Source: JACQAI01 sp035507915 (GTDB lineage: Bacteria > Pseudomonadota > Alphaproteobacteria > Elsterales > Elsteraceae). From it: a stretch of DNA of 6,013 bases. The DNA is taken from contig DATJNS010000533.1 of NCBI GenBank assembly GCA_035507915.1, positions 1 through 6,013 of the forward strand. The letters are read 5' to 3'. This document shows positions 1 through 6,013 of this stretch, piece after piece (the stretch's first letter is position 1; each line of letters begins with the position of its first letter). The notes beneath the pieces were generated by a model. The model was not told the DNA's origin. It ran no database searches and saw only the letters and a program-made list of their open reading frames with translations. The position numbers and the translations under genes are program-made.

Positions 1-67
1 GAACAACGCTTCGTCGAATGGGGCTTTTGTTGAAAACTCGATCGATCTCACGCCAAGTCCTTCTACC

Positions 68-1771
68 ATGCCGGTGATGGGTTACCGAATTATCAAGGCA
101 GGCCGGCTGTTCGCCCCAGGGTTGATCTCGATCCTCGCGCCGCTGGGCGGCGCCCTGATCCTGGCCGCGCCATCGCCGCTGCGCGCCGCCGAGCACGACA
201 CGCTGACCATCGGGGTCTCGACCTACCCGCCCAACCTCAATCCGCTGATCGACGCCACGGTCGCCAAGAGCTACGTGCTCGGCATGACGAACCGGCCGCT
301 GACCGCCTACGATGCGCACTGGCAACCGGTGTGCATCCTGTGCACCGAGCTGCCGACCCTGGAGAACGGCAAGGCGGTGCGCGAGGACCGTGCCGACGGC
401 AAGCACGGCATCGCGGTCACCTTCACACTCAAACCCGGCCTCAAGTGGGGCGACGGCACGCCGGTCACCACGCGCGACGTGCGCTTCACCTGGGAGATCG
501 GCCGCAACCCGAAATCCGCCACCGCCAACGCCGAGCTCTTCCGGCGCATCACCGACGTGACCACGGCCGACGACCGGACGTTCACGCTGCACGTCGATCG
601 CGTGACCTACGATTACAACGCGATCGACCTCGAGCTGGTGCCCGAGCATCTCGAGCGCGACCGCTTCGACGACCCGGCGCAGTATCGCGTGCGTACGCGC
701 TACGAGACCGAGCCGACCAACCCGGGCCTCTACGACGGCCCCTATCGCATCGCCGAGCTGACGCCCGGGAGCCACGTCGTGCTCGACCGCAATTCGTCCT
801 GGGCGGGCAAGCCGCCGGCGTTCAAACGCATCGTCGTGCGCGCGATCGAGAACAGCGCGGCGCTCGAGTCCAACCTGCTGTCGGGCAGCGTCGACTACGT
901 GCCCGGCGAGGAGGGTCTCAGCCTCGACCAGGCGATCGCGCTCGAGAAGCGCACCGGCGCGCGCTTCGATGTCATCTACAAGCCGAGCCTCTACTACTCG
1001 CACATCGATCTCAACCTCGACAATCCGCTGCTCCAGGACGTGCGCGTGCGCCGCGCGCTCCTGATGGCGATCGACCGCGAGGGCATCAATCAGCAGCTGT
1101 TCGGCGGCAAACAGCCGCCCGCCGACTCGTTCGTCAGCCCGCTCGACTGGATCTACGACCCGAACGGCGTCAAGTACGCCTACGATCCCGCCGCCGCCGG
1201 CAAGCTGCTCGACGACGCGGGCTGGGTCGCGCGCGACGGCGTGCGCCAGAACGCGTCCGGACAGAAGCTCAGCCTCGAGCTGATGGGCGCGACGGGCAAT
1301 CGCACCAGCGAGCTGGTCGAGCAGGTGATGCAGAGCGAGTGGCGCAAGGCCGGCATCGAGGTGACGATCCGCAACCTCGCCGCGCGCGTGCTGTTCGACA
1401 ATTTGACCCACCGGCGCTTCACCGGCATGGCGGTGTTCGGCTGGGCGAGCGCGCCCGAGAACGTCCCGCGCACCATCCTGCGCTCCGACCAGATCCCGAG
1501 CGAGGCCAACAACTGGGACGGCCAGAACTATACCGGCTACAAGGACCCGGCGACCGACGCGCTGCTCGACAGCATCGAGACCGAGCTCGACCGCGAGAAG
1601 CGTCGCGCGCTGTGGCACGCGCTGCAGCGCCGCTACGCCGAGGCGCTGCCGGTGCTGCCGCTCTATTTCCGCTCGATCCCCTTCATCATGCCGACGTGGC
1701 TGGGCGGCATCACGCCGACCGGCCACATGTTCCCGACCACCTTGTGGGTCGAGGACTGGACGGTGAAGTGA
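68..1771 (+). CDS. Periplasmic solute-binding protein of a peptide-type ABC importer (SBP family 5)
   Basis: This is the extracytoplasmic binding protein that captures the ligand and delivers it to the permease pair encoded downstream. Its 567 residues fit the usual size of family 5 (DppA/OppA/NikA-like) proteins. Residues 1-40 look like a Sec signal peptide: basic residues at R7, K10 and R13, a hydrophobic core at about 15-34, and likely cleavage after A40 or A41. No lipobox cysteine is seen, so it is probably soluble. Family hallmarks are the stretch around 119-142 (TLKPGLKWGDG followed by TTRDVRFTW), DGPYRI at 223-228, and LDNPLLQDVRVRRALLMAIDR at about 317-337. The only cysteines are C89 and C92, a CxxC pair. 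The start is uncertain: ATG 68 and ATG 77 are both in frame, neither has a clear Shine-Dalgarno, and the frame is open to the left edge. The ligand is not predictable; dipeptides, oligopeptides, nickel or other small solutes are possible. Confidence 0.93.
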   Translation: MPVMGYRIIKAGRLFAPGLISILAPLGGALILAAPSPLRAAEHDTLTIGVSTYPPNLNPLIDATVAKSYVLGMTNRPLTAYDAHWQPVCILCTELPTLENGKAVREDRADGKHGIAVTFTLKPGLKWGDGTPVTTRDVRFTWEIGRNPKSATANAELFRRITDVTTADDRTFTLHVDRVTYDYNAIDLELVPEHLERDRFDDPAQYRVRTRYETEPTNPGLYDGPYRIAELTPGSHVVLDRNSSWAGKPPAFKRIVVRAIENSAALESNLLSGSVDYVPGEEGLSLDQAIALEKRTGARFDVIYKPSLYYSHIDLNLDNPLLQDVRVRRALLMAIDREGINQQLFGGKQPPADSFVSPLDWIYDPNGVKYAYDPAAAGKLLDDAGWVARDGVRQNASGQKLSLELMGATGNRTSELVEQVMQSEWRKAGIEVTIRNLAARVLFDNLTHRRFTGMAVFGWASAPENVPRTILRSDQIPSEANNWDGQNYTGYKDPATDALLDSIETELDREKRRALWHALQRRYAEALPVLPLYFRSIPFIMPTWLGGITPTGHMFPTTLWVEDWTVK

Positions 1772-1789
1772 GTTTCGTCGCGGTCCGCA

Positions 1790-1901
1790 CCCCCCATCCC
1801 AACCTTCCCCCTCAAGGGGGGGAGGAGTCTGATTTCAGCAGCGTCGTCGCTTCCACAATCTCACCCCCTCCCCCCTTGAGGAGGAGGGTTGGGGAGGGGG
1901 G
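1790..1901. repeat. Imperfect inverted repeat with C-rich/G-rich arms, probable dispersed intergenic palindrome
   Basis: The left arm (1790-1827) matches the reverse complement of the right arm (1865-1901) at about 32 of 38 positions with one gap; a 37-base spacer separates them. The shared core runs from a run of six C, through CCCAACC, to CTCAAGGGGGG. The left arm also folds on itself: CCCCC at 1807-1811 and GGGGG at 1816-1820 with a TCAA loop. The equivalent fold in the right arm is interrupted by A at 1882 and 1885. In RNA the element could form one long stem or two small hairpins. C/G-rich palindromes of this look are, from general knowledge, often dispersed between genes in high-GC Proteobacteria, but I cannot show other copies here. 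It lies 18 bases after the binding-protein stop and has no U tract, so it looks more like an mRNA-stabilising or attenuating structure than a standard intrinsic terminator. Confidence 0.8.
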
Positions 1902-1904
1902 TAC

Positions 1905-1919
1905 TGTCGCGGAGCGACA
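1905..1919 (+). promoter_or_regulatory. Small hairpin over the ribosome binding site of ATPase 1
   Basis: TGTCGC (1905-1910), loop GGA (1911-1913) and GCGACA (1914-1919) form a perfect 6-base-pair inverted repeat. The best Shine-Dalgarno match for the next gene, GGAG at 1911-1914, lies in the loop and the first base of the 3' arm, 8 bases before the TTG start at 1923. If it folds in the mRNA it would partly hide the ribosome binding site. The repeat is plain in the sequence; a regulatory effect is inference. Confidence 0.5.
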
Positions 1920-1922
1920 TCA

Positions 1923-2888
1923 TTGACCGCCGATACCGATCAGCCGCTGCTCGAGGTGCGCGGGCTCGCCGTGCGCTTCGGTGCCCTGACGGCGGTCGAG
2001 GACGTGTCGTACCGGCTGGCCGCCGGACGCACGCTGGGCGTGGTCGGCGAAAGCGGCAGCGGCAAGACGGTGAGCGCGCTCGCGCTGCTCGATCTCGTGC
2101 CGCCGCCCGGCCGGATCGCCGCCGGCGCCGTGCGCTGGCAGGGCCGCGATGTCGACGCGGCGGCGCGCCACGCGCTGCGCGGCCGCCACGTCGCGATGAT
2201 CTTCCAGGACCCGCTGAGCGCGCTCAACCCGGCGCTGACCATCGGAGCGCAGGTCGCCGAGTCGCTGATCCTGCACCAGGGCCTCGCCGGCGCCGCGGCG
2301 CGCGAGGCGGCGCTCGGCTGGCTCGAGCGCGTCGGCCTGCCCGAGGCGCGCCGCCAGGCCGCGTTCTATCCGCACGAGCTGTCGGGCGGCCTGCGCCAGC
2401 GCGCCACCATCGCGATCGCCTTGGCCTGCGGCCCCGCGATGCTGATCGCCGACGAGCCGACCACCGCGCTCGACGTCACGGTGCAGGCGCGCATCCTCGA
2501 TCTCCTGCTCGACCTGCAGGCCGAGCTCGGGCTGGCGCTGCAGTTCATCAGCCACAATCTCGCGGTGGTGTCGGAGATCGCCGACGACATCGCGGTGATG
2601 TATGCCGGCACGATCGTCGAGATCGGCCCGGCGCAGCCCCTGTTCGCGGCGCCGCACCACCCCTACACGCGCGCGCTGCTGGCGGCGCTGCCGCGGCCCG
2701 GGCAGCGCCGGCCGCCCGAGCCGATCGCAGGCACGGTGCCGACCCCGGCCGAGCGCGCGGCGGGCTGCCTGTACGCCGATCGCTGCCCGCTCGTGCTGCC
2801 GGCCTGCCGGCTGGCGCGGCCGCGTCTGACCGACATCGGCGACGGACGCAGCACCGCCTGCATCCGCCAGGGCGAGGTTGGCGCATGA
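1923..2888 (+). CDS. Peptide-type ABC importer ATPase 1 (DppD/OppD-like)
   Basis: A 321-residue cytoplasmic ATPase that should pair with the next gene product to power uptake. Visible motifs are Walker A GESGSGKT (42-49), Q-loop Q95, signature LSGGLRQ (153-159), Walker B MLIADEP (173-179, catalytic E178), D-loop TALD (181-184) and switch H211 in ISHNLAVV, where N212 replaces the common D. The C-terminal oligopeptide-transporter extension begins near HPYTRALLAALP (246-257) and carries C282, C288, C295 and C313. In this subfamily such cysteines are reported in some structures to hold an iron-sulfur cluster. The start is TTG at 1923, supported by GGAG at 1911-1914 and by the conserved LLEVRGLAVRFG beginning at residue 9; no ATG is available nearby. 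It overlaps ATPase 2 by 4 bases (ATGA). The nearest E. coli counterparts are DppD and OppD; the substrate is unknown. Confidence 0.95.
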   Translation: MTADTDQPLLEVRGLAVRFGALTAVEDVSYRLAAGRTLGVVGESGSGKTVSALALLDLVPPPGRIAAGAVRWQGRDVDAAARHALRGRHVAMIFQDPLSALNPALTIGAQVAESLILHQGLAGAAAREAALGWLERVGLPEARRQAAFYPHELSGGLRQRATIAIALACGPAMLIADEPTTALDVTVQARILDLLLDLQAELGLALQFISHNLAVVSEIADDIAVMYAGTIVEIGPAQPLFAAPHHPYTRALLAALPRPGQRRPPEPIAGTVPTPAERAAGCLYADRCPLVLPACRLARPRLTDIGDGRSTACIRQGEVGA

Positions 2889-3826
2889 GCGGGTTGCTCG
2901 CGGTCGAGCGGCTGGTCAAGGAATTCCGCGGCCGCGGCGGGCCGGTGCGTGCGGTCGACGACGTGTCGCTGGCGGTCGAGCCCGGCGAGGTCGTGGCGCT
3001 GGTCGGCGAGAGCGGCTGCGGCAAGACCACGCTCGCGCGCCTGATCGTCGCGCTCGAGGCGCCGACCAGCGGGCGCGTCCTGCTCGCGGGCACGGCGCCC
3101 GCCGGGCGCAAGCGCACCGCGCGACGCATCCAGCTCGTGTTCCAGGACCCGTTCGGCTCGCTCAATCCGCGGCTGAGCGCCGCGCGCATCATCGCCGAGC
3201 CGCTCGCGATCCACCATCTCGGCACGCGGCGCGAACGCGGCGAGCGCGTCGCGGCGCTGGCGGCCGCGGTCGGGCTCGATCCGGCGCAGCTCGGACGGCG
3301 GGCGCGCGCCTTCTCGGGCGGCCAGCGCCAGCGCATCGCGATCGCGCGCGCGCTCGCGCTCGATCCCGAGATCCTGATCCTCGACGAGCCCTTGTCGGCG
3401 CTCGACGTCTCGGTGCAGGCGCAGGTGCTGCAGCTGCTGCTGGCCTTGCGCGAGCGCCGCCGGCTCACCTACCTGTTCATCAGCCACGACCTCGCCGTGG
3501 TCGAGGCGATCGCCACGCGCGTCGCCGTGATGTACGCCGGCCGGATCGTCGAGGAGGCGCCGCGCGACGCGCTGTTCGACGACCCGCGCCACCCCTACAC
3601 GCGCCTCCTGCTCGCCTCGATCCCGCGCCTCGGCGCCGGCAAGCGCCGTCACGACACCGCGCCCGAGCCGGCGCGCGACGCGCCGCGCTGGACCGGCTGC
3701 GCCTTCGCGCCGCGCTGCGCGCGCGCCGAGGACCGCTGCCGCGCCGAGACGCCGGCGCTCGCTTCCGTTGTCGGTATGTCGGCGCATCGTGCGGCCTGCC
3801 ACTTCCGCGACGAGGCCGCCGCATGA
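2885..3826 (+). CDS. Peptide-type ABC importer ATPase 2 (DppF/OppF-like)
   Basis: A 313-residue second ATPase, presumed to form a heterodimer with the upstream one. Motifs are Walker A GESGCGKT (41-48), Q-loop Q87 in VFQDPFGSLNPR, signature FSGGQRQ (143-149), Walker B ILILDEP (163-169, catalytic E168), D-loop SALD (171-174) and switch H201 in ISHDLAVV. GESGCGKT and the QDPFGSLNPR block are typical of the DppF/OppF side of the pair. The C-terminal extension after HPYTRLLLASIP has C272, C278, C285 and C305, with nearly the same spacing as in ATPase 1. The ATG at 2885 overlaps the preceding stop as ATGA and has GAGG at 2874-2877, 7 bases upstream. The frame is open further upstream (back to about 1889), but that part reads as an arginine/alanine-rich shadow of ATPase 1, so the longer start is rejected. 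Expression should be coupled to ATPase 1. Confidence 0.95.
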   Translation: MSGLLAVERLVKEFRGRGGPVRAVDDVSLAVEPGEVVALVGESGCGKTTLARLIVALEAPTSGRVLLAGTAPAGRKRTARRIQLVFQDPFGSLNPRLSAARIIAEPLAIHHLGTRRERGERVAALAAAVGLDPAQLGRRARAFSGGQRQRIAIARALALDPEILILDEPLSALDVSVQAQVLQLLLALRERRRLTYLFISHDLAVVEAIATRVAVMYAGRIVEEAPRDALFDDPRHPYTRLLLASIPRLGAGKRRHDTAPEPARDAPRWTGCAFAPRCARAEDRCRAETPALASVVGMSAHRAACHFRDEAAA

Positions 3827-4782
3827 TGCGCTTCATCGCGCGGCGCACCGTGCAGGCCTTGATCGTGCTCGCGCTGATGTCGGTCGCGATCTACGGGCTG
3901 ATCGGCCTGATGCCGGGCGACCCGATCGACGAGATGATCGCCAACGATCCGCGGCTGACCACCGCCGACGCCCAGCGCCTGAAGGCGGTCTACGGTCTCG
4001 ACCGCCCGCTGCCCGAGCGCTACCTCGCCTGGGCCGAGCACGCGCTCGCCGGCGAGTTCGGCTATTCGCGGCTCTACAACGCGCCGGTGCTCGACGTGAT
4101 CGCGCCGCGGCTCGCCAACACCGTCGGCCTGATGGCGACGTCGCTGGCGCTGGCCCTGATCGTGGCGCTGCCACTCGGCGTGCTGGCGGCGCGGCGCGCC
4201 AACGGCTGGCTCGACGGCGCGATCAATCTCGGCTGCTTCGCCGGCATCTCGGTGCCGACGTTCTGGCTCGGCCTGATGCTGATGGTGGTGTTCGCGGTCC
4301 GGCTGCGCTGGCTGCCGGCCGGCGGCACCGGCGTCGCCGAGGGCGGCACCGTGATCGAGCGCGCGCGCCACCTGATCCTGCCGGTGGCGACGCTCGCCGT
4401 CGTGACCGTGCCGGTCTATACGCGCCACGTGCGCGCCGCGCTGATCGAGATCCTCGGCCTCGACTTCGTGCAGACGGCGCGCGCCAAGGGCGCCAGCGAG
4501 GCGCGCGTGATCTGGCGCCACGCGCTGCCCAACGCCCTGATGCCGGTCGTCACCCTGCTCGCGCTCGAGCTCGGCGGGCTGTTCTCGGGCGCGCTGGTGA
4601 CCGAGCAGATCTTCGCCTGGCCGGGCATGGGCAAGCTGATCTTCGACGCCATCATGGGCAACGACTACAACCTCGCCTTGATGGCGCTGCTGTTCGCCAC
4701 CGCCGCGACCCTGGTCGGCAACCTCGCCGCCGACCTCGCTTACGCGCGGCTCGATCCGCGGGTGCGCTATGACCGTCGCTGA
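3823..4782 (+). CDS. Peptide-type ABC importer permease 1 (DppB/OppB-like)
   Basis: A 319-residue inner-membrane permease, one half of the translocation channel. Hydrophobic segments lie at roughly 10-30, 100-122, 135-160, 186-202, 240-263 and 285-308, the six-helix pattern of DppB-type proteins. The N-terminal RRTVQALIVL, then MPGDP (30-34) and YGLDRPLPERYLAW (57-70), are typical, as is the ATPase-contacting EAA loop at 214-237 (DFVQTARAKGASEARVIWRH followed by ALPN). EQIFAWPGMGKL (261-272) is another DppB hallmark. Two ATG codons are adjacent, 3823 and 3826; GAGG at 3812-3815 is 7 bases before 3823, the same spacing as at ATPase 2, so 3823 is preferred. It overlaps the ATPase 2 stop by 4 bases and the next permease by 14. 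The frame stays open upstream, but that part is a shadow of ATPase 2. Confidence 0.95.
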   Translation: MMRFIARRTVQALIVLALMSVAIYGLIGLMPGDPIDEMIANDPRLTTADAQRLKAVYGLDRPLPERYLAWAEHALAGEFGYSRLYNAPVLDVIAPRLANTVGLMATSLALALIVALPLGVLAARRANGWLDGAINLGCFAGISVPTFWLGLMLMVVFAVRLRWLPAGGTGVAEGGTVIERARHLILPVATLAVVTVPVYTRHVRAALIEILGLDFVQTARAKGASEARVIWRHALPNALMPVVTLLALELGGLFSGALVTEQIFAWPGMGKLIFDAIMGNDYNLALMALLFATAATLVGNLAADLAYARLDPRVRYDRR

Positions 4783-5665
4783 TCCGTCGCCGGCGCTCCG
4801 TCGCGGCCCGATCCTGTCGGCGCGCAGCGCGGCCGGCCCGATCGGCCTCGCGATCCTGGCGCTGCTGGCGCTGGCGTGCTTCGGCGCGCCGCTGATCGCG
4901 CGCTGGAGCGGCTACGACCCGCTCGCGGTCGACCTGACGAACCGGCTCGCCGGCCCCTCGCTCGCGCATCCGTTCGGCACCGACGACATCGGGCGCGACG
5001 TCGCGCTGCGCGTGCTCTATGGCGGCCAGGTGTCGCTCGCGGTCGGCATCGCGGCGGCGCTCGCCGCCATGGTGATCGGCACCGTGATCGGCTTGGTCGC
5101 CGGCTACAACGGCGGCCGGATCGACGGCGTGCTGATGCGCGTGACCGATTGGATGATCGCGCTGCCGCTGTTGCCGCTCCTGATCGTGCTGAGCGCGCTC
5201 GACCCCGCCAAGCTCGGGCTGCCGGCGGATCTCGCGGCGTCGGCCGACCTGTCGCTCTACCGCATCGTCGCGATCATCGCGCTGACCGGCTGGACCCTGG
5301 TCGCGCGCCTGGTGCGCGGCGCCGCGCTCAGCGTGCGCACGCGCGACTACGTCGCCGCGGCGCGGATCGCCGGCGCCGGGCCGCTGCGCCTGATGTTCGT
5401 CCACATCCTGCCCAACGTCGCCTCGCCGCTCTTGGTCGCCACCACGCTCTCGGTCGGCAACGTGATCCTGACCGAGTCGGTGCTGAGCTTCCTCGGCCTC
5501 GGCATCCAGCCGCCGACGCCGAGCTGGGGCAACATGCTGTCGAACGCCCAGGACCTGATCACCACCGCGCCGGCGCTGGCATTCTATCCGGGCGCCTGCA
5601 TCTTCGCGACCGTGGTCGCCTGCAACCTGGTCGGCGACTGGCTCCAGCGGCAGCTCAGGGATTAA
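4769..5665 (+). CDS. Peptide-type ABC importer permease 2 (DppC/OppC-like)
   Basis: A 298-residue inner-membrane permease that completes the channel with permease 1. It has the DppC layout: a short cytoplasmic N-terminus, a first helix at about 24-45, then the periplasmic HPFGTDDIGRDV block (67-78) that marks this subfamily. Further hydrophobic segments lie near 88-112, 123-143, 165-182, 217-238 and 272-290. The EAA loop is at about 194-216 (YVAAARIAGAGPLRLMFVHI followed by LPN), and SFLGLGIQPPTPSWG (240-254) is a strong family signature. The ATG at 4769 lies inside the end of permease 1 (14-base overlap). No good Shine-Dalgarno precedes it, so reinitiation by ribosomes finishing permease 1 is likely. 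It is the last gene of the operon and ends in TAA, 61 bases from the stop of a converging gene. Confidence 0.95.
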   Translation: MTVADPSPALRRGPILSARSAAGPIGLAILALLALACFGAPLIARWSGYDPLAVDLTNRLAGPSLAHPFGTDDIGRDVALRVLYGGQVSLAVGIAAALAAMVIGTVIGLVAGYNGGRIDGVLMRVTDWMIALPLLPLLIVLSALDPAKLGLPADLAASADLSLYRIVAIIALTGWTLVARLVRGAALSVRTRDYVAAARIAGAGPLRLMFVHILPNVASPLLVATTLSVGNVILTESVLSFLGLGIQPPTPSWGNMLSNAQDLITTAPALAFYPGACIFATVVACNLVGDWLQRQLRD

Positions 5666-5673
5666 AAACGAAA

Positions 5674-5691
5674 TCGAGCTACTGCTCTCCG
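5674..5691 (-). terminator. Weak possible terminator for the - strand reductase gene
   Basis: Read on the - strand, GAGC-AGTA-GCTC (5687 down to 5676) makes a 4-base-pair hairpin followed by GATTTCGTTTTT, a T-rich run reaching about 5663. The stem is short and the T run is broken by CG, so the match to an intrinsic terminator is poor. The T-rich part overlaps the TAA of permease 2. This is inference from a weak pattern. Confidence 0.22.
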
Positions 5692-5714
5692 CGACGCCGC
5701 GCCCGCGCGGTCGC
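5691..5714. terminator. Imperfect GC hairpin between the converging genes
   Basis: GCGA (5691-5694) pairs with TCGC (5711-5714) and CCGCG (5697-5701) with CGCGG (5706-5710), with a CG bulge at 5695-5696 and a 4-base loop. It follows the permease 2 stop by 25 bases, where a terminator would be expected. No T tract follows on the + strand, and hairpins of this quality arise by chance in DNA this GC-rich, so it is a candidate only. Confidence 0.25.
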
Positions 5715-5726
5715 CGACGCGCCGGC

Positions 5727-6013
5727 CTAGTAGCAACCGAGCGTGCGCGCCTTCTCGATTAGGAGCCCGGTCACCGTGTCGAGATGCGGCGTCGGCACGC
5801 CGCCGGCGCGCGCGAAGCGCTGCACCGCGACCAGGATGGCGTCGATCTCCATGGGCCGGCGCAGCTCGAGATCCTGCAAGGTCGACGGCTTGTGCTTGGA
5901 GCCGTTCTTGGCGAAGGCGAGGCGCTTGTCGACGTCGGTATCGAGCGCGATCCCGTCGGCCCGCGCCGTCGCGATGGTTTCGCGCATCAGGTTGGCCGCG
6001 AGCTCGTAGAGCT
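5727..6013 (-). CDS. C-terminal part of a ketopantoate reductase (PanE/ApbA) family protein, cut by the window edge
   Basis: Only the last 95 or so codons are visible. The frame stays open past the internal ATG at 5987 (reading LYELAANLM) to the right edge, so that ATG is not the start. The visible part matches the C-terminal domain of 2-dehydropantoate 2-reductases (ApbA_C), which closes over the substrate in NADPH-dependent reduction of ketopantoate to pantoate on the pantothenate/CoA pathway. Key stretches are KHKPSTLQDLELRRPMEIDAI, with the family's KPS..QD and EID residues, and GGVPTPHLDTVTGLLIEKA near the end. The usual GRP of this motif reads RRP here. The N-terminal NAD(P)-binding Rossmann fold must lie outside the window. 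Paralogues of unknown substrate are common in alphaproteobacteria, so panE is not asserted. It converges on the transporter operon and is probably functionally unrelated to it. Confidence 0.85.
   Translation of the reverse strand, partial: LYELAANLMRETIATARADGIALDTDVDKRLAFAKNGSKHKPSTLQDLELRRPMEIDAILVAVQRFARAGGVPTPHLDTVTGLLIEKARTLGCY

Noticed and set aside
1..33. Possible tail of an upstream gene (EQRFVEWGFC then TGA at 31-33)
   Set aside because: Ten codons with no recognisable motif cannot be told from chance, and two other frames are also open here.
1..67. Promoter ahead of the binding-protein gene
   Set aside because: TTGAAA at 30-35 resembles a -35 box, but no acceptable -10 lies 16-18 bases later, and no Shine-Dalgarno precedes either ATG. 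The promoter may lie outside the window.
1790..1901. Insertion sequence or CRISPR-like unit
   Set aside because: There is one palindrome only, with no transposase and no repeat-spacer series.
331..1926. Long + strand open frame (531 codons) inside the binding-protein gene
   Set aside because: Its product is almost all arginine, alanine and proline. The alternative frame at 68-1771 gives a coherent secreted binding protein.
2663..3802. Long - strand open frame (379 codons) opposite the two ATPase genes
   Set aside because: It is an arginine/alanine/glycine-rich low-complexity translation with no family motif, lying opposite genes with full ABC signatures. It is a by-product of third-position GC bias.
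3649..4521. - strand open frame (290 codons) opposite permease 1
   Set aside because: It is histidine/arginine/glutamine-rich with no recognisable domain, and the + strand frame has all the permease hallmarks.
5727..5987. Complete 86-residue gene starting at ATG 5987
   Set aside because: The frame continues open beyond 5987 to the window edge, and the sequence matches the interior of the reductase C-terminal domain, so the gene is simply cut off.
5743..6009. + strand open frame (88 codons) at the right edge
   Set aside because: It lies opposite the reductase C-terminus, which carries a clear family motif; the + strand product has none.

Overview
The window is very GC-rich, with G/C at almost every third codon position, long open antisense frames and a TTG start. 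Together with the protein sequences this suggests a high-GC Pseudomonadota, most likely an alphaproteobacterium of the Rhodospirillales/Hyphomicrobiales kind. That assignment is an inference from style; no rRNA or other marker gene is present.

Nearly all of the window is one complete peptide/nickel-type (Dpp/Opp) ABC importer locus on the + strand. In order it holds a secreted family 5 solute-binding protein (68-1771), a 151-base gap, ATPase 1 (DppD/OppD-like, 1923-2888), ATPase 2 (DppF/OppF-like, 2885-3826), permease 1 (DppB-like, 3823-4782) and permease 2 (DppC-like, 4769-5665). The last four genes overlap by 4, 4 and 14 bases and must be translationally coupled. The binding protein would capture the ligand in the periplasm, the two permeases form the channel, and the two ATPases drive it from the cytoplasm. 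The substrate cannot be read from the sequence: peptides are the family default, but other ligands are possible.

The gap between the binding protein and the membrane/ATPase module is the most structured non-coding part. It holds a 112-base imperfect inverted repeat (1790-1901) of C-rich and G-rich arms. A short perfect hairpin (1905-1919) follows it and overlaps the ribosome binding site of the TTG-started ATPase gene. This layout would suit high expression of the binding protein and lower expression of the membrane complex.

Downstream, on the - strand and converging on the operon, lies the C-terminal end of a ketopantoate reductase (PanE/ApbA) family gene that runs off the right edge. The 61 bases between the two stop codons hold only weak hairpins. 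Bases 1-67 show no convincing promoter or ribosome binding site.

I see no CRISPR array, tRNA, rRNA, insertion sequence or phage gene, and no clear sign of a previously undescribed system. The items most worth a second look are the intergenic repeat and the hairpin at the ATPase start.
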